A DNA stretch of 64,000 nucleotides from Liquidambar formosana (Eukaryota; Streptophyta; Magnoliopsida; Saxifragales; Altingiaceae), in contig CM077823.1 of the NCBI GenBank assembly GCA_039720395.1, positions 5,818,909-5,882,908 of the forward strand. Reading direction: 5' to 3'. Position 1 is the stretch's first letter. Every line of letters begins with the position of its first letter. The notes below the pieces were generated by a model. It had not been told where the DNA came from. It saw only the letters and a list, made by a program, of their open reading frames with translations, and searched no databases. The translations under genes and the position numbers were made by a program. Of this stretch, positions 11,742-24,400 are shown in pieces.

Positions 11742-12429
11742 TGAGGATTCCAGATTACTCCTAATAGCAGCTGGCCAATTGTATGTTTTTATCTCATTAA
11801 GGTCTTTAGTGTATGACATATATGACCAACTCAAATTTGTGCCTGATGTTGGAAAAAAAACCGTGACAAGTGCATACAAACACAAAAATCGTGCAACATC
11901 TTCATTGTTTTCTTTCTTGTGCTTTTTCATTGATTTTAAAATCAAATTTTCTATTATAGGTGGGTTTAGTCTCTTCACTCCTCGACACATTCTTTTTAAG
12001 AGTTCTTCATTAGACTTGTTTACACCACCTAAATGTATGTTTTCCTCACCAGCATGTATCCCAAAAATAAGTACAATATCACTTGTTCGCATCTGGAACA
12101 ACTAGTCACTAATGCGGAAAGACTTATAATCAGCTGAGTAAGTCTTTAATTATTATCTTGACTACATCATCATTAAAATTTTTCACACATTTGGATTTTA
12201 CTTTCCCTTTTAGAAAAGGCTTGAAGAAACCCCAAAAAGGGGTTCTTTCTAGCTCTTTTGCGTGCCATTCCTGTAAATTAAGTTTGGACAACAACCTCAC
12301 AATTGCTATCAAGTTTGATCGAATTTGATTTGGTTTTGGTTCCCTTTTTTTCCCACCATCGTCAACGTGTACCCTCTTTACTGAAGTTTGTTTTGAATTC
12401 CTGTTTTGTGTGCTTGATTCTATATGCAA
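11742..12429 (-). pseudogene. Broken gene of a transposon-associated type, family uncertain
   Basis: Two minus-strand segments read as one decayed protein: 12429-12130 (LNLQEWHAKELERTPFWGFF region) and 12101-11742 (DIVLIFGIHAGEENIHLGGV, then ARFLCLYALVTVFFPTSGTN and IKTYNWPAAIRSNLE). They lie in different frames, with a TGA ending the first segment and a TAG just before LFQMRTSDIVL. The layout (small beta-rich FGI-x-x-G block, then a helical block ending in a YNW motif) resembles the DUF1985/plant-mobile-domain-like N-terminal parts found in Mutator-like elements that also carry Ulp1 proteases. I am not certain of the family. The 3' end is replaced by the CACTA terminus at 11741. Confidence 0.4.
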
Positions 12430-12439
12430 TGGTGAATTA

Positions 12440-14560
12440 GACAGTAAGATGGTAAAATATTATCAACAGTAATGCCATACCATAGTACCACTTCACGATT
12501 AGAAATTATACTTGCCATAAAAAAATGTGAAAAAGATGAATAAAAAAAAATAGCACTGCAATTGATTGATGGTAACACCATACCACAGTACCAGTTCACT
12601 TTTAGAAATTATGCTTGCCCAAAAAAGAAAAAAAAAATGAAAACGATGGGAAAAAAAAAAAAAAACAGCTCTACAATTGATTGACATGGGTTACCAGAGT
12701 GCTGTTAGCCAAAATTCCAATTACAAATGATTGACATGGGTTATTAGATTGGAAACAAAACATGATAACCAACCATTATCCAAATACGCATGACAGTACA
12801 ATTATAGCAGAGTACCATTTTACTGTAGGAATTTACATATTTGAAAGAAAAAAAACATAATTTATTACAAACAATAACATGAAGTACCACATTAAATAGT
12901 TGAATGCATAGTAACACTATACTGTTGGAAAACAAAAGAACATGTAAACCGAATGTTAACCAACTACTCCTCATAGTCAGATTATACCATAGTATCAGTT
13001 TACTGTTGGGCATTAATGTGTTAAATCATATATTTGTGTGGGAACAGCTAAATAAAGTACAAAGAAGTTAAAACCACAGAATAAAAACAAATGCTAGCAA
13101 AAGCTGAATGAAGCATTCAATCAAGATACTTATAGTCAAACAAAACCACCATTCATTCACTAGGAGAGAGACATTTCGATAAGTTTTCCAGATAAGACAA
13201 TTAACTAAGCACTATTAAGACACATACAATATACAAACTGTGGTCTCTATGAGGGGGATAAGGTGAATAAATCATGTGATCACCAAATTATACTAAAAAA
13301 TAGAACTTCTAATCACCTTTTACACTTCAAACAGTAAGGACAAAAAAAAAAAAAAAAAAAAAAAAAGATTTATAAGTCAAGATAATAGGTCAAAAATCCG
13401 ATAAGTTAACATTGATAGTATACTTTACTAAAAAAGATTTAAAAGTAAAAAATTTGGTGATGAATGTAGTCAATATCATATAAAGTAGTATTTTACTACC
13501 TTACAAACAAACAATATCAGTTTACTGTTGTGCATACAAACTATAGGGTTATTGCTAATTTTTGGGAATTTATACAAACAACAACACAAGAGTTCACTCG
13601 ACACAACATCAAATCAAATAGTATTTAAATATCATGAATTTGCTGAGTTAATAACTCCAAACAGTAAATTCAATTCAATCCTTGAAAAATACAACAAAGG
13701 GGAACAATAAAGCCCACATAATACTGATATACTGTTGCATTTATGAAAAAACAAAATCCAACAACTTTACATTCCAAAATATTAAATAGAAAAATCAACA
13801 TCCATAACAATATACTATTCAACAATAAAACCTGAACAAACAAACAGTATCGCTTTACTGTTGTGCATATAAATTAGGGATTATTGCTAATTTTTTGGAC
13901 TTTGTACAAACAACAACACAACGGTTTACTCGACACAATCTCAAGGCAAATAGTGTTTACATATCATGAATTTGTTGAGTAAATAACCCCAAACAGTAAA
14001 TCCAATTCAATCTTTGAAAAATACAACAAAAGGGAACAATAAACCACAAATAGTACCAATATACTATTGCGTATATGAAAAACAAAATCCAATATCTTTA
14101 CATCCCAAAATATTGAATACCAAAATCAACAACCCTAACAATTTACTATTCAACAATGAAACCTTAACAATAAATAGTATTGGTTTATTGTTGTGCATTT
14201 AAATTAGGGATTATTGCTATTTTTTTGGAATTTCTATGAAGCAAAACAAATAACAACTTACTGTGCACTCCCACAAATCAAATAGTGTTTGAATATCATG
14301 TATTTTGCATGTAAGTAACCTCAAATAGTAAATCCAATTCAAACCTCAAAAATTACAACAAACGGGAACAAAAAACCTACATAGTATCGATATACTGTTG
14401 CGTAAAATAAGATGAGAAATATAACATCATGAAATCTTTAAAATCAAACAATAAAACCCCAACCCACAATGATTTACTATTGCAACCCCAAATCAAACAA
14501 AAAACCTGAAATGGAAATCGTAAAGGTATGATTAAACTCACTCCTCTTTGCCATCATGGT
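12440..14560. repeat. Repeat-rich block with 332-bp tandem units and TACTGTTG motifs
   Basis: A motif of the form AGTA(T/C)C-n-TTTACTGTTG recurs many times across the block (for example near 12455, 12590, 12815, 12915, 12990). From about 13500 a larger unit repeats: TTTACTGTTGTGCAT at 13521, 13854 and (diverged) 14184, and ATACTGTTGC-type blocks near 13728, 14061 and 14391, so the period is about 330-333 bp for nearly three copies. An A-run lies at 13345-13366. No gene is seen within it. Confidence 0.75.
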
Positions 14561-15375
14561 TGTTGAAACGAAACCCTAGAATGGCTGCAAATCAGTTCCT
14601 CGAGTATTCAGAGTATTCTCTCATTCTAAAATTGGATTTTCAGGCATACAAACCGCCGGGTATAGTGTCCATCGAATCCCATCTTTTTCGGCGTTAATAG
14701 TATAATGGCAACAATTGTAAATTCGAGGAAACTATAAAATGACACCATTTTTTGCCGTATAGAGATAAAAAGGGTTCTCACCAACATGTTTGTTTTAGAA
14801 GGCCTATTGTTAAACCATTCTTATACTTAGGGGCTATGGCCAAAAATCCCTTTTTTTTATATATATATATATAACGAGGTTTAGGGTTTGGTTCTTAGAC
14901 TTTTCTCTTTGAAAAATTGGGTTTGGAAACCCTATCCTATGAGGTACTGGTAAGGGGTATAAGATTAATTATACTAAAAAAAAGAAGGAGAAATTGGCGA
15001 ATAGTCCATTTTTTTGTAAAATATTGGCAATTAATCAAGTATGAGTTTTTCTAGGTCAATTAGTCAATGAAACTAAACTTATTTATCAATTAATCACTAA
15101 ACTTATTATTACTAAAGGCATTTGTTTTTTTGTTATGAAGGGCATCCTATGTAACTAACCTAACTTTGTAGTATTATAATTTTTAAAAACTTATAACTTA
15201 CAATATACATATCCGTTTTCAAAAAAAATTATATTTTTGGAACCTACTCGTCAACATCTTCGAAAAAATATCTATATTGATTAGGTAATTATTAAAAAAA
15301 TTAAAATCGTAAAATTTTACTACTTGACACAGTTTAATGTAATACTCATAAAACTATAAAATTTTACTATATTCT

Positions 15376-15484
15376 AAAGTAGTAAAATTTTACTACTTTA
15401 CGAAATAAATTTTACAACGAAGTAGTAAAATTTTAAACAAAGTAATAAAATTTTACTACTTGGTAGTAAAATTTTACTACTTCG
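15376..15484. repeat. Cluster of AGTAGTAAAATTTTACTACT palindromes
   Basis: A 24-bp perfect palindrome spans 15376-15399 with core AGTAGTAAAATTTTACTACT. Partial copies follow at about 15419-15435, 15437-15462 and 15464-15483. The spacing is 25-45 bp. Confidence 0.85.
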
Positions 15485-15705
15485 AGAGTTGGGGTTTGTA
15501 ATAGTTTAGGATTTGGTGATGTACTTAATGATGGTGTTTCTTCACTTAGGCATGTAGGTTCGCTACAACTTCTTGCAAAGCTGGGATTGTTCCCAGCATA
15601 TTTCCTTATAGCAAAAACTATATGAACCCAACTAAAAATACCCAGGATATAGGATTGGAAGAAAAACATAAGAATGGTGGTAATATATATATATATATCC
15701 AAAAC

Positions 15706-15825
15706 GAGTTTATATTATTAATGAAGATGTAAGTTGCATACAAAGAGAATCCCCAAGGGTCCCAATGGTAAAACAGAGGCAAAACAAATAATAAGACTTA
15801 ACTCCTAACCCCAAAAAACAACAAA
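15706..15825 (-). mobile_element. LINE 3'-end-like fragment, reverse orientation
   Basis: TTATTAATGAAGATGTAAGT followed by TGCATACAAAGAGAATCCCC resembles the reverse complement of plant LINE 3' ends, which often begin with TTATTAATGAA. Only this short piece is seen. The call rests on general resemblance. Confidence 0.2.
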
Positions 15826-16815
15826 CCCAAAGACTATACAAATAGTAGTGAACTAAAGATGAGTTGAGAATGGTAGTAATAAAAGTTTTGAAGACGAGTT
15901 GCAACCAACAAAGGGTCTTAGTTATGGGGGATGCGATCATCGGTGACAATGGTTATTTTTGGTGGCAGAAGAAATCATTGGAGTCTAAGCTCGCTGGTGA
16001 GGTTCAGATATGGAAGAGAGTAAGAGCAGGAGAACGAGAAGATAGAGACTGAGAGAAGCAGCGAAAGGGAGGGAAGTAGGGAAGCCAGATCTGGTGAGTT
16101 TTAGATCTGGTTGCTTTAAATCTGGTGTTCATCTTCAGATCTAGTTCGAAGGAGCTTAACACCAACGAACTTCATAGCCAATCGTCGTCGCCGGAGTTTA
16201 GACATCGATGGAAATCAACCACCACCAGAGTTGTTGTTTGGGTTGGGGTTTGAGAAGAGAGAGATGGTGATGGGGTGGTTTCGAGGTAGAGGATGGAGAG
16301 GGGTAGGTGAAGAGAGGGATAAATACATAACTTAATAAGAATGAGGGTATTTTGGTCAGCTAAAAGCCAAATGGACTAAGTGAGTTAAAAAAAGAGTTAG
16401 ATGACTATTTGCTAAATAAGTTATATTTGGTGGACTGATGGTCAAATTCCTTAAAAAAAAAAAAAAAATATTGGTTTTGATACACTAAAGGGGAAAAGAC
16501 ATTAACGATTTAACGTAATGTAAATTAGGGTTTTTGTGTACACATGGGTAATAGTTCTTTTTCCTTAGTATTATTAGCAATGGGCGGCAGCAGGTAAGAC
16601 TCAACTGAAAACACAAAAACCTAGTGATCATATATTGTGACTTAACGTCATGTGAATTAGCGCTTCGATGTAGACATTGAGAATCCCACCAACTTAAGGT
16701 AGGCCATTGATTAGCATCATGTGATCAATTAGGGCTATAAGTGTACCCGCCATCATAAATCAGTTTTTACACAAGTTTTTAAATTATCTGTTTCTGACTC
16801 ATATTTTGTAAAACT

Positions 16816-17030
16816 CATCATTAGATTAGATAGTCTTCTCACACATAGGTCATGTATGCAAAAAATCAAGTGATTTGAGATTACGAGCTGCTTAATTCAT
16901 CCATAAATGTGAGATTTTAGTAATTAAAAATATAAGTTTTTGGATTGAAAGACAATAAGTCTCGGATTAAATTGATTTTTTGCGTGCATGACCTACATAC
17001 ATGGGAAGACTATCTAATAGACTCTGATTC
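16816..17030. mobile_element. Imperfect inverted-repeat MITE
   Basis: The arm at about 16820-16867 (TTAGATAGTCTTCTCACACA then TAGGTCATGTATGCAAAAAA) is the reverse complement, with a few mismatches, of 16971-17018 (TTTTTTGCGTGCATGACCTA then CATACATGGGAAGACTATCT). The roughly 100-bp loop is AT-rich. No target duplication was fixed, so the superfamily is unknown. Confidence 0.7.
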
Positions 17031-17122
17031 AAAGCTTATGGTAGATTGTATTAATGGCTTATGTGCTACTAATTTCAAAGCTTATGGTGGATTGTATTAA
17101 TGGCTAATGTGCTACTTTTTGG
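17031..17122. repeat. 46-bp direct duplication
   Basis: AAAGCTTATGGT(A/G)GATTGT and the following ATTAATGGCT(T/A)ATGTGCTACT occur at 17031 and 17077, two near-identical adjacent copies. Confidence 0.9.
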
Positions 17123-17450
17123 TGTTTGTGGTATCTTTGTGCTCGTATTCGCAATATCTTGTCCTCATTGGAATGTAGTTTTCAACACACCTACAAGGAA
17201 AGAAATTTTGCTACTGATTTTTTGACTTCTAAGTATGCAACTGGGGTGATTTTTGCTACTCTTTAGACTTCCTGAAGCAACTTATCGACTTAATTAGTTT
17301 CATTGTATTTTATGGTCATCTTCAATTGGATCATTTGCATATGCAATGCTTATCTTTTTTATTAATAAACCTGGTAGCTAGGGGTCTACCTTAACCCCCA
17401 CCCTCCTAGCACGAGGTGTTTCAATTAAAAACAAAAATAATAAAAATAAA
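17105..17450 (+). mobile_element. LINE 3' fragment with RNase H remnant
   Basis: The + frame reads RNILSSLECSFQHTYKERNF then ATDFLTSKYATG, matching the end of the RNase H domain of plant LINE ORF2 (pattern xxHxYREANxxADxLA). A stop (TAG) and frame loss follow soon after. An A-rich tail lies at 17428-17450. The upstream reverse transcriptase is absent, as expected for 5' truncation on insertion. Confidence 0.55.
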
Positions 17451-17509
17451 ATTATTCAATTGTGTATTTCACAAAATATGAATTGGAGATATATTATCTA
17501 AAAACTTGT

Positions 17510-17512
<3 letters not shown>

Positions 17513-17555
<43 letters not shown>

Positions 17556-17556
17556 G
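17513..17556. repeat. (CA)n(TA)n microsatellite
   Basis: About 28 bp of CA followed by about 14 bp of TA. Confidence 0.95.
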
Positions 17557-18642
17557 TATGTATTAGTCCTAGTCAGGTTAGCACGTGTCGATATAAGTTA
17601 GATCAATACTATGCATTGGGGATTGTACCTTGTGCATTAGCCCAATGTATCCCATAACCCACTAGTGCACAAGATATAATCCTTCATGCAGGTGTTGATA
17701 TAAGTTATATTGTTGCAATGTACATACAATGACACTATTATAAAGAATTCGATATAACAATCAACATGATACTCTAGTTGATATGAAACCTGTTGAACTA
17801 GATTTTGTAGGTTCCTCTTATGAGCTCTCATGATTGATATGGGGGCGCATAAAGGTTTCTTGGGTAATGGCCGGTGATTTATCAAATATAAATATCTATT
17901 CTTAAAACCAAATATTTGCAAAATTACAACTTTTAACTTGATAGGCAACTAGTTAAGTAGGTATTTGCAGGTTTTAATATGTCATGGCAAAGTACATATA
18001 ATGTGCCCTTACATCCATTATCACCAGCATATTAGAGTACTAAAATAAATTTTGTATTGTGACAATTGATTGCTTGTTCTTATGTTGATGATTAACTTGT
18101 AGCTCATGGCTTTTTTGACACAGGTTGTTTGGGATTTAATATGTTGTACAAAGTATGATGACATGGAGACTCCTCAGGGTCCAAGGAAAGAGAGCAAAAC
18201 AAGAAAATAGCTAAAAGCAGGCACACACGACATGCATGTTGTTGCTCATGTATTTGGTCCGAAATGGAGAAAAAGGAAAAAACACAATCGTCATCAGCTC
18301 CAGCCACACCTGAGGTGCAAAAAGCACCTCTAACTATTCAAAGGTTTCGATACTTTCACGACAGAAGTGCACATGGAATGGAGGTAATGCACCACCTAGA
18401 GTTTCCCTATATGTGTGATGTTTCAGCCAATTCCTCTAATCTGTTATATTGTGGTTTATAAGAGCTAGCCATTCTTGGAGATTGATTTTTTTTTTTTTTT
18501 TAAATTTGTTATATTGTGCTCCGGCAGTCCAACGGCAGCTTGCCGGAGCAAGAGAGCTTTGATACGACGCTGGCAAGCTTGGATCTAGCATTTCTTGACC
18601 CGATCTATGCGCTTACGATGGCAGATTTGCGATTTCTTCCTT

Positions 18643-18694
<52 letters not shown>

Positions 18695-18985
18695 TATATA
18701 TCTACACATACATGTAGATGGTATATTTTGCATAAATATTATGCATGTGGGTATATTTTATAAGTTTTAACAAGTTTTGGAAAACTTAGGGTTTGATTTA
18801 TATACCTTTTCGTTATATTCATGCTATCTATATGGACAATAATGTTATGCGGGCCCATACACAAATTTATAAGATAAAATGCAACATACAGTACGCATCA
18901 GTAGTAAACAAGAGCACTTAAAACTGAAACAACACTTATCCATTGGTTTAGGAATGTACTTGTGCAGAAACTAGATTTTAGCGTC
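17557..18985. other. 3' flank of the ankyrin gene, no other gene recognised
   Basis: Contains a (TA)n run at 18648-18692 and a poly-T run at 18488-18501. Near 18521-18549 GCTCCGGCA and TGCCGGAGC form a hairpin. Short open frames at 18264-18461 (+) and 18104-18307 (-) match nothing I know. Confidence 0.4.
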
Positions 18986-18991
18986 TCCGAC

Positions 18992-21416
18992 TCATACACG
19001 GTTCTCACTCCTGTTTGCCCGCCTCGCTTTCAATTTTTTGATAATGGCGACCTTACCCCGCAGGAAGCGGAATGTTTGGATCACTACCAGAAGTTCAACC
19101 GCCCAAAAGGAACTGAAAAATGTGTACATCCCGTTCCGGTTATGCCCTTTGCTTGTTGGAAGAATCATGTCTAAGGAAGACATATAACTCGTTGCCAAGA
19201 GAAGGACCGTAATACCCATAGCAATACTCAGTGCATACGTATACAACTTGTTCTTCGTGAAAGAAAGTCCACTTATCATTAGAAGGATAATGCTCAGGGA
19301 TATTCCGAAGGAAAACGAGTTATACCTGAAGAAAATGGCTAGTTTATCTGATTCTACACTTGCGAGTACAGATTTTCCGGCCATATGATTGTCCTTGGTA
19401 TCTTGCCAAAAACCTCCTGGTGGGTTGATTCCGGCTTGGAAAGCCACGGTTGCTGTCAAGGTCGCTGCCATTAAAAAATTACCATGAGCCTGTTCCAACC
19501 AACCAGGATCGATCTGAAGAAATGTTTCAATCTTTGAAACCATTTGTTGCCGTCTTGATGTTCGAGTAGTGGTATTTTCAGTCTTCTCTGGCTCCGGTCG
19601 TGGTGGCTGGAGAGTTTTAGAAACACCAACTTGGAGAAGCATTACTCGGACTTCCGTACCTTTTAAATCTCTTGGACATTGCTCTAACACATCCAAGGCT
19701 GTAAAACCGTTCCCATTCAAGACATTTGCATTTTTTTTGAAAGCCGTTTCTGAGAGCAAGTATTTAAGAATCTGCGAAAATAATCAAATTTCCTTATCTT
19801 CCTTTTTTAACCACTTGGGGGAATGATTTTTCTTTATGAATTGTCACATTTCGAGTGCATCACTAATGACATTGAGATAAAGATAAACAGCGTAGGAGGA
19901 GCTCCTCTCTACTATACCTCCACTTACCTTTTGCCATGTGTCTAAATACCCTCCATATTATAATTTAAAATAATTAAATTTTCTTTCTGACGCTAAAGAA
20001 AAAATACTAATATATATAATTAATTAATTTGATAATGCTAGAGGGACTCACAATTCACCAACCAATTAATCCACTAATTCAAATAACTTTTTCTCATATT
20101 TTAATAGAATGATTAGAGTATTGTACGTGCACACGCAACGTGTATCACCTCTACTTTTTATATTCTCAAGCAAGATCTTCCTATTATTGAAAAATGGAAA
20201 GGTTGCGTGATTCCCCTACTCTTTCGTAGATGCATATTTTTCTAGGAAAGAAAAAATAAAAAGGGGTTCGAGGATATGTATTCTTTCACTTGCAATCTTG
20301 CATTCTCCACTTAATTACCATTATCATCCATAGATATACTTCAGATAAATAGCGCAGAATACAGTCTATAGAAGGGAAAATTTTGATCAAACTAGTAGTA
20401 GCACCATTGCTCTTACATTCCATTTGGTTGCTGAGAAAATAGTTGGAGAAAAACATGGAAACTAGCTTGTAATTCTCTTATTTCAGTTTAGGGTTGAGTT
20501 GGCTGGCTGTTGTAAAGTTACATACAATTTTCTGTTTTATATAATGTTACATACATTTTACCCACAAAAAAAGAAGAAGTAATAATCCGTAAGTAATTAG
20601 GAAACCTTGTATAAAGATCGAGTTACTATTAGAAATACCTTTCTCAGTATTTTGGCTAAGATCAAGAGTTACTAACTATGTGTATAGTATGAGGAAATTA
20701 GGAAATTAGGTAAGGAAATTATTTTTTATAGAAAGAAGTTACTAGATATGCCAGATTAATTTATTGGATTCATTCCTAGCCTCTTGTATGTTGCTTTCAG
20801 AATCCTTATTAAATTTCAAAATTCATAAAAATAAAGGGATAGTGCTATACGTAGCACCCTTCATACAGCACTTGATGTGGATAATCACAAACTTGTAACA
20901 AATTTCTTACTCCCTCCATGCCACATAAATAGGTCATGTTTGGCAAAACACTCCGTTTAAAAAAAAAAGAAAAAGAAAAAAGAAAAAATCATTTCGTTGA
21001 CTTATCATTTATTAAAATTTATTTTCCCAAAAATATCCTCTCCTATTTTTTATTGGGTTTAATGATATAACAATTAAAGGGTAGTATAAGAAGTTTAAAA
21101 AAAATTATGATTTGACTTTTCAAAATGAACAAATATTTTGAGACAAAAAAAGTAACAAATATGGCCAGGGAGTATTATTTGCTTATTTATTTTTTAAAAC
21201 TTTAAAATATCATTAAATCTCATTCTATATGTTCGTTTTCGATAAAATTTATATTTTTAGAATCTCTTCATCAAGATCTTCGAGACAAGATCCATATTGA
21301 CTACAAAATTCTAACACAAAAATCCAACAGATAAATTTTGTTGATGCTCTAAATTTATAACAAATTTATTAGTTGATAACGAAAATTTTGTCCAATGGAT
21401 TTAAATAAATAAATAA

Positions 21417-21466
<50 letters not shown>

Positions 21467-24400
21467 TAAATTTAACAAATTTATTAGTCGATCATGAAAA
21501 ATTTGTCCAATTGATTTACATATATATATATATATATATATATAGGGGAGGGTTTCGTTGGCACCTGGTGTAAGAGTAGATCTCTTGCACCTTTTTAAGA
21601 CCCTAGATCTCTTTCAATCCAACGGTCTGACTTCAACTCTTTTTATTTCAGATTTGAATCGAATATAACCCAGAACCCATTTCATTCTATCACGGTACAA
21701 CTCCCTCCTCCTCTCCTTCTTTCTCACATTCAAGCCCTAACCCATTTCTTTGTCTCTCTCATTCAGACGACACTACCTCTAACACACTCATATTTGTTGT
21801 AATTCATCATTCACAATAAAACAGTGAAGGATTATGATATCAATGTCTCTTAAATAACAACCATTACTGGGGACTTTTTTCGTAAATTTTAATTTTATAT
21901 ATCTATTTCTTTTGGGTGGAGAAACACTCAAACCACTACTTCAGAGCAATTGTGTGAATGCCAGGAATGCGAGCTGTGAAATTCTTCTCACTGCTCGCAA
22001 TCATGCTTGCAAGTGAGTAATTTTTTTGTACACCAATCCTTTTCTGCATGCTACATATGGAAGTTGTATCTGGGCTTAATCACGTTTTCTAATTCAAAAT
22101 TTAAGGAGGATGGAAAAAAAAAATTGATGCAAAAGAGGACCCCCATGTCCTGGCGAGGAAGTTCACTTTTTGTTCAATTATTGTTGGGCTTTGGTTTAGA
22201 ATCTTTAGTGACAAGTTTATTCTCCTATAGAGCTTTGAGAAATCTGTTGCGGAAATTAGTCCCAAGGATTGAATTGAAAATCACCACAATGGCAATTTGC
22301 ACACTCAAAAGAGAAATTAAAGAAATAAATAAAGAACAATTACTCAACACACAAAGCAATTTAACGTGGTTCGGCTAATGCCTACATCCACGGGATAACG
22401 ATCAAAAAGCTTCACTATGAAAACAAAGAATACAAGCAAATTAGAAGAAAGTGGTTTCACACTCTCACGTACTCTCACCCACTGAATAGACACACCTCAC
22501 AAATATTTTGTATAACTCTTTCCGAATGCAACTCTTTGCAATTCACCCTCTACCAAATGGTTGTCCAAGTCCCCTTTTAATAGTCAAAAAAAGGGGCTTA
22601 CTTCCATAAGATAAGAGTTCAGGACAAAATATTCAAAGGACCTAAAGATATAGATTGGCTAGAAAGTCTCCACCATAGGTACAAAAGTCACCTACCCATT
22701 TAATGAAAGTAAGACTTTCTTTTCTAAACAAAGAAGTTGGTTCTCCTTTTAAGACTTTCTTTTCTCAGCAAAGAAGTTGGTTCTCCTTTCACCAGATTTC
22801 AAGAGAGGCATGTGAGGGGTGGCGCCGAATTTCGGCCAGAACATGCAATTCAATTAATGTAGTCATATGTAGATTTCAGAGAATTTCAGCTCTGAGATTT
22901 TTGCCGGCGACAATCGAGCCACAAATTCAACAATTCTTCACCTTGGCGAGAATTAAAGCCAACTTTGCAATTATCTCCACCTTGACTTGAAATTCCTCAA
23001 GTCATTAAGAAGCTACCCATCTGATCGTCATCTCCAATGCGCCTCTTAAAGCGCTTAAATTCGTGAGATATTTATCAAGTCCAAGCAATGCTCGAACTTG
23101 ATTGCTGGAACTGCCTTGGTCAATATATCAGCTGGATTATCTTTAGTGCCAACTTTCTGTAAAGAAATTTCACCATCATTGATAATCTCCCGAACAAAGT
23201 GAAACCAAACATCAATATGCTTGGTTCTTGCATAATGAACTTGGTTCTCTGCCAAGTGAATAGCACTTTGGCTATCACAAAACACGTTAACGTGCTCTTA
23301 TGAAATTCCTAAGTCACCAATTAAACCTTGAAGCCATAAAGCCTCCTTTACGGCCTCGGTCACTGCCATATACTCTGCCTCAGTTGTAGACAACGCCACT
23401 GTTGGTTGTAACATAGACCTCCAGCTAACAGGACCACATGCTAATGTGAAAACATAGCCTGTTGTGGACCTTTGCTTATCCAAGTCACCAGTATAATCAG
23501 AATCCACATAACCACTGATATAAGACTTTGAACTACGGTCCCACTGATACATTAATCCCACATCTAAGGTACCTTTCAAATACCTTAGTAACCATTTCAC
23601 AGCCTGCTAATGCTCTTTTCCCGGATTTGACATGTATCTACTAACAACACTAACTGCGTGTGAAATGTCTGGTCGAGTGCATACCATAGCATACATCAAG
23701 CTACCAACTGCACTCGCATATGGAACACGTGACATAAATTCACGCTCGTACTCACTATTTGGAGACATAGTTGTTGAAAGTTTGAAGTGGACAGCCAAGG
23801 GAGTACTCACAGCCTTTGAGTTCTCCATACCAAATCGAGAAAGTACTTTTTCCAAATACTTCTGCTACGACAAATACAATTTCCCTTTCTTTCTATCTCT
23901 ATGAATCTCCATGCCAAGAATCTTCTTAGCTGCACCCAAATCTTTCATCTTAAACTCTTTACTGAGTTGAGATTTCAATTTGTTGATATCATCCATGCTC
24001 TTAGCAGCGATGAGCATGTCATCAACATACAAAAGTAAGTAAATAAACGAACCATTTGGAAGTTTCTTAAAATACACACAATGGTCGTATTCACTTCTAG
24101 TGTAGCTTTGTTCCAACATGAACGTGTCAAACCTCTTGTACCACTGCTTTGGAGACTGCTTTAGTCCATATAGAGACTTCCTCAGTTTGCACACATGTTC
24201 TTCTTTACCAACAACCTTAAAGCCATCAGGTTGTTTCATGAAGATCTCCTCCTCTAGATCACCATGGAGGAATGTGGTTTTGACATCAAGTTGCTCTAAC
24301 TCGAGATCAAAATATGCAGTAATGGCCAATAGAACTCGGATTGAAGTATGTTTCACTACTGGTGAAAATACCTCATTGTAGTCCACGCTTTCCTTTTGTG

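Larger units (their letters stand above)
11742..14850 (-). mobile_element. Possible Mutator-like element remnant
   Basis: Read on the minus strand, the sequence ending at 14850 begins GGGATTTTTGGCCATAGCCC, like plant MULE termini. Inside lie repeat-rich subterminal DNA (12440-14560) and then the broken gene at 11742-12429, in the order expected of a MULE. The other terminus is missing because the CACTA array starts there. No transposase was recognised, so this is an inference from layout. Confidence 0.3.
14983..16460. mobile_element. Mutator-like element, non-autonomous
   Basis: The left end reads GGAGAAATTGGCGAATAGTC; the reverse complement of the right end (about 16458) reads AAGGAATTTGACCATCAGTC. 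These are imperfect inverted termini of the style seen in MULEs. Both flanks hold a T followed by eight A, compatible with a 9-bp target duplication but too simple to be decisive. The inside has no transposase. It contains a palindrome cluster (15376-15484) and a GA-rich, gene-leader-like stretch at 15990-16260 that might be captured host DNA. Confidence 0.4.

Noticed and set aside
18264..18461. Short + frame beginning MEKKEKTQSSSAPATPEVQK
   Set aside because: Lies in the 3' flank of the ankyrin gene, no homologue recognised, no splice context.
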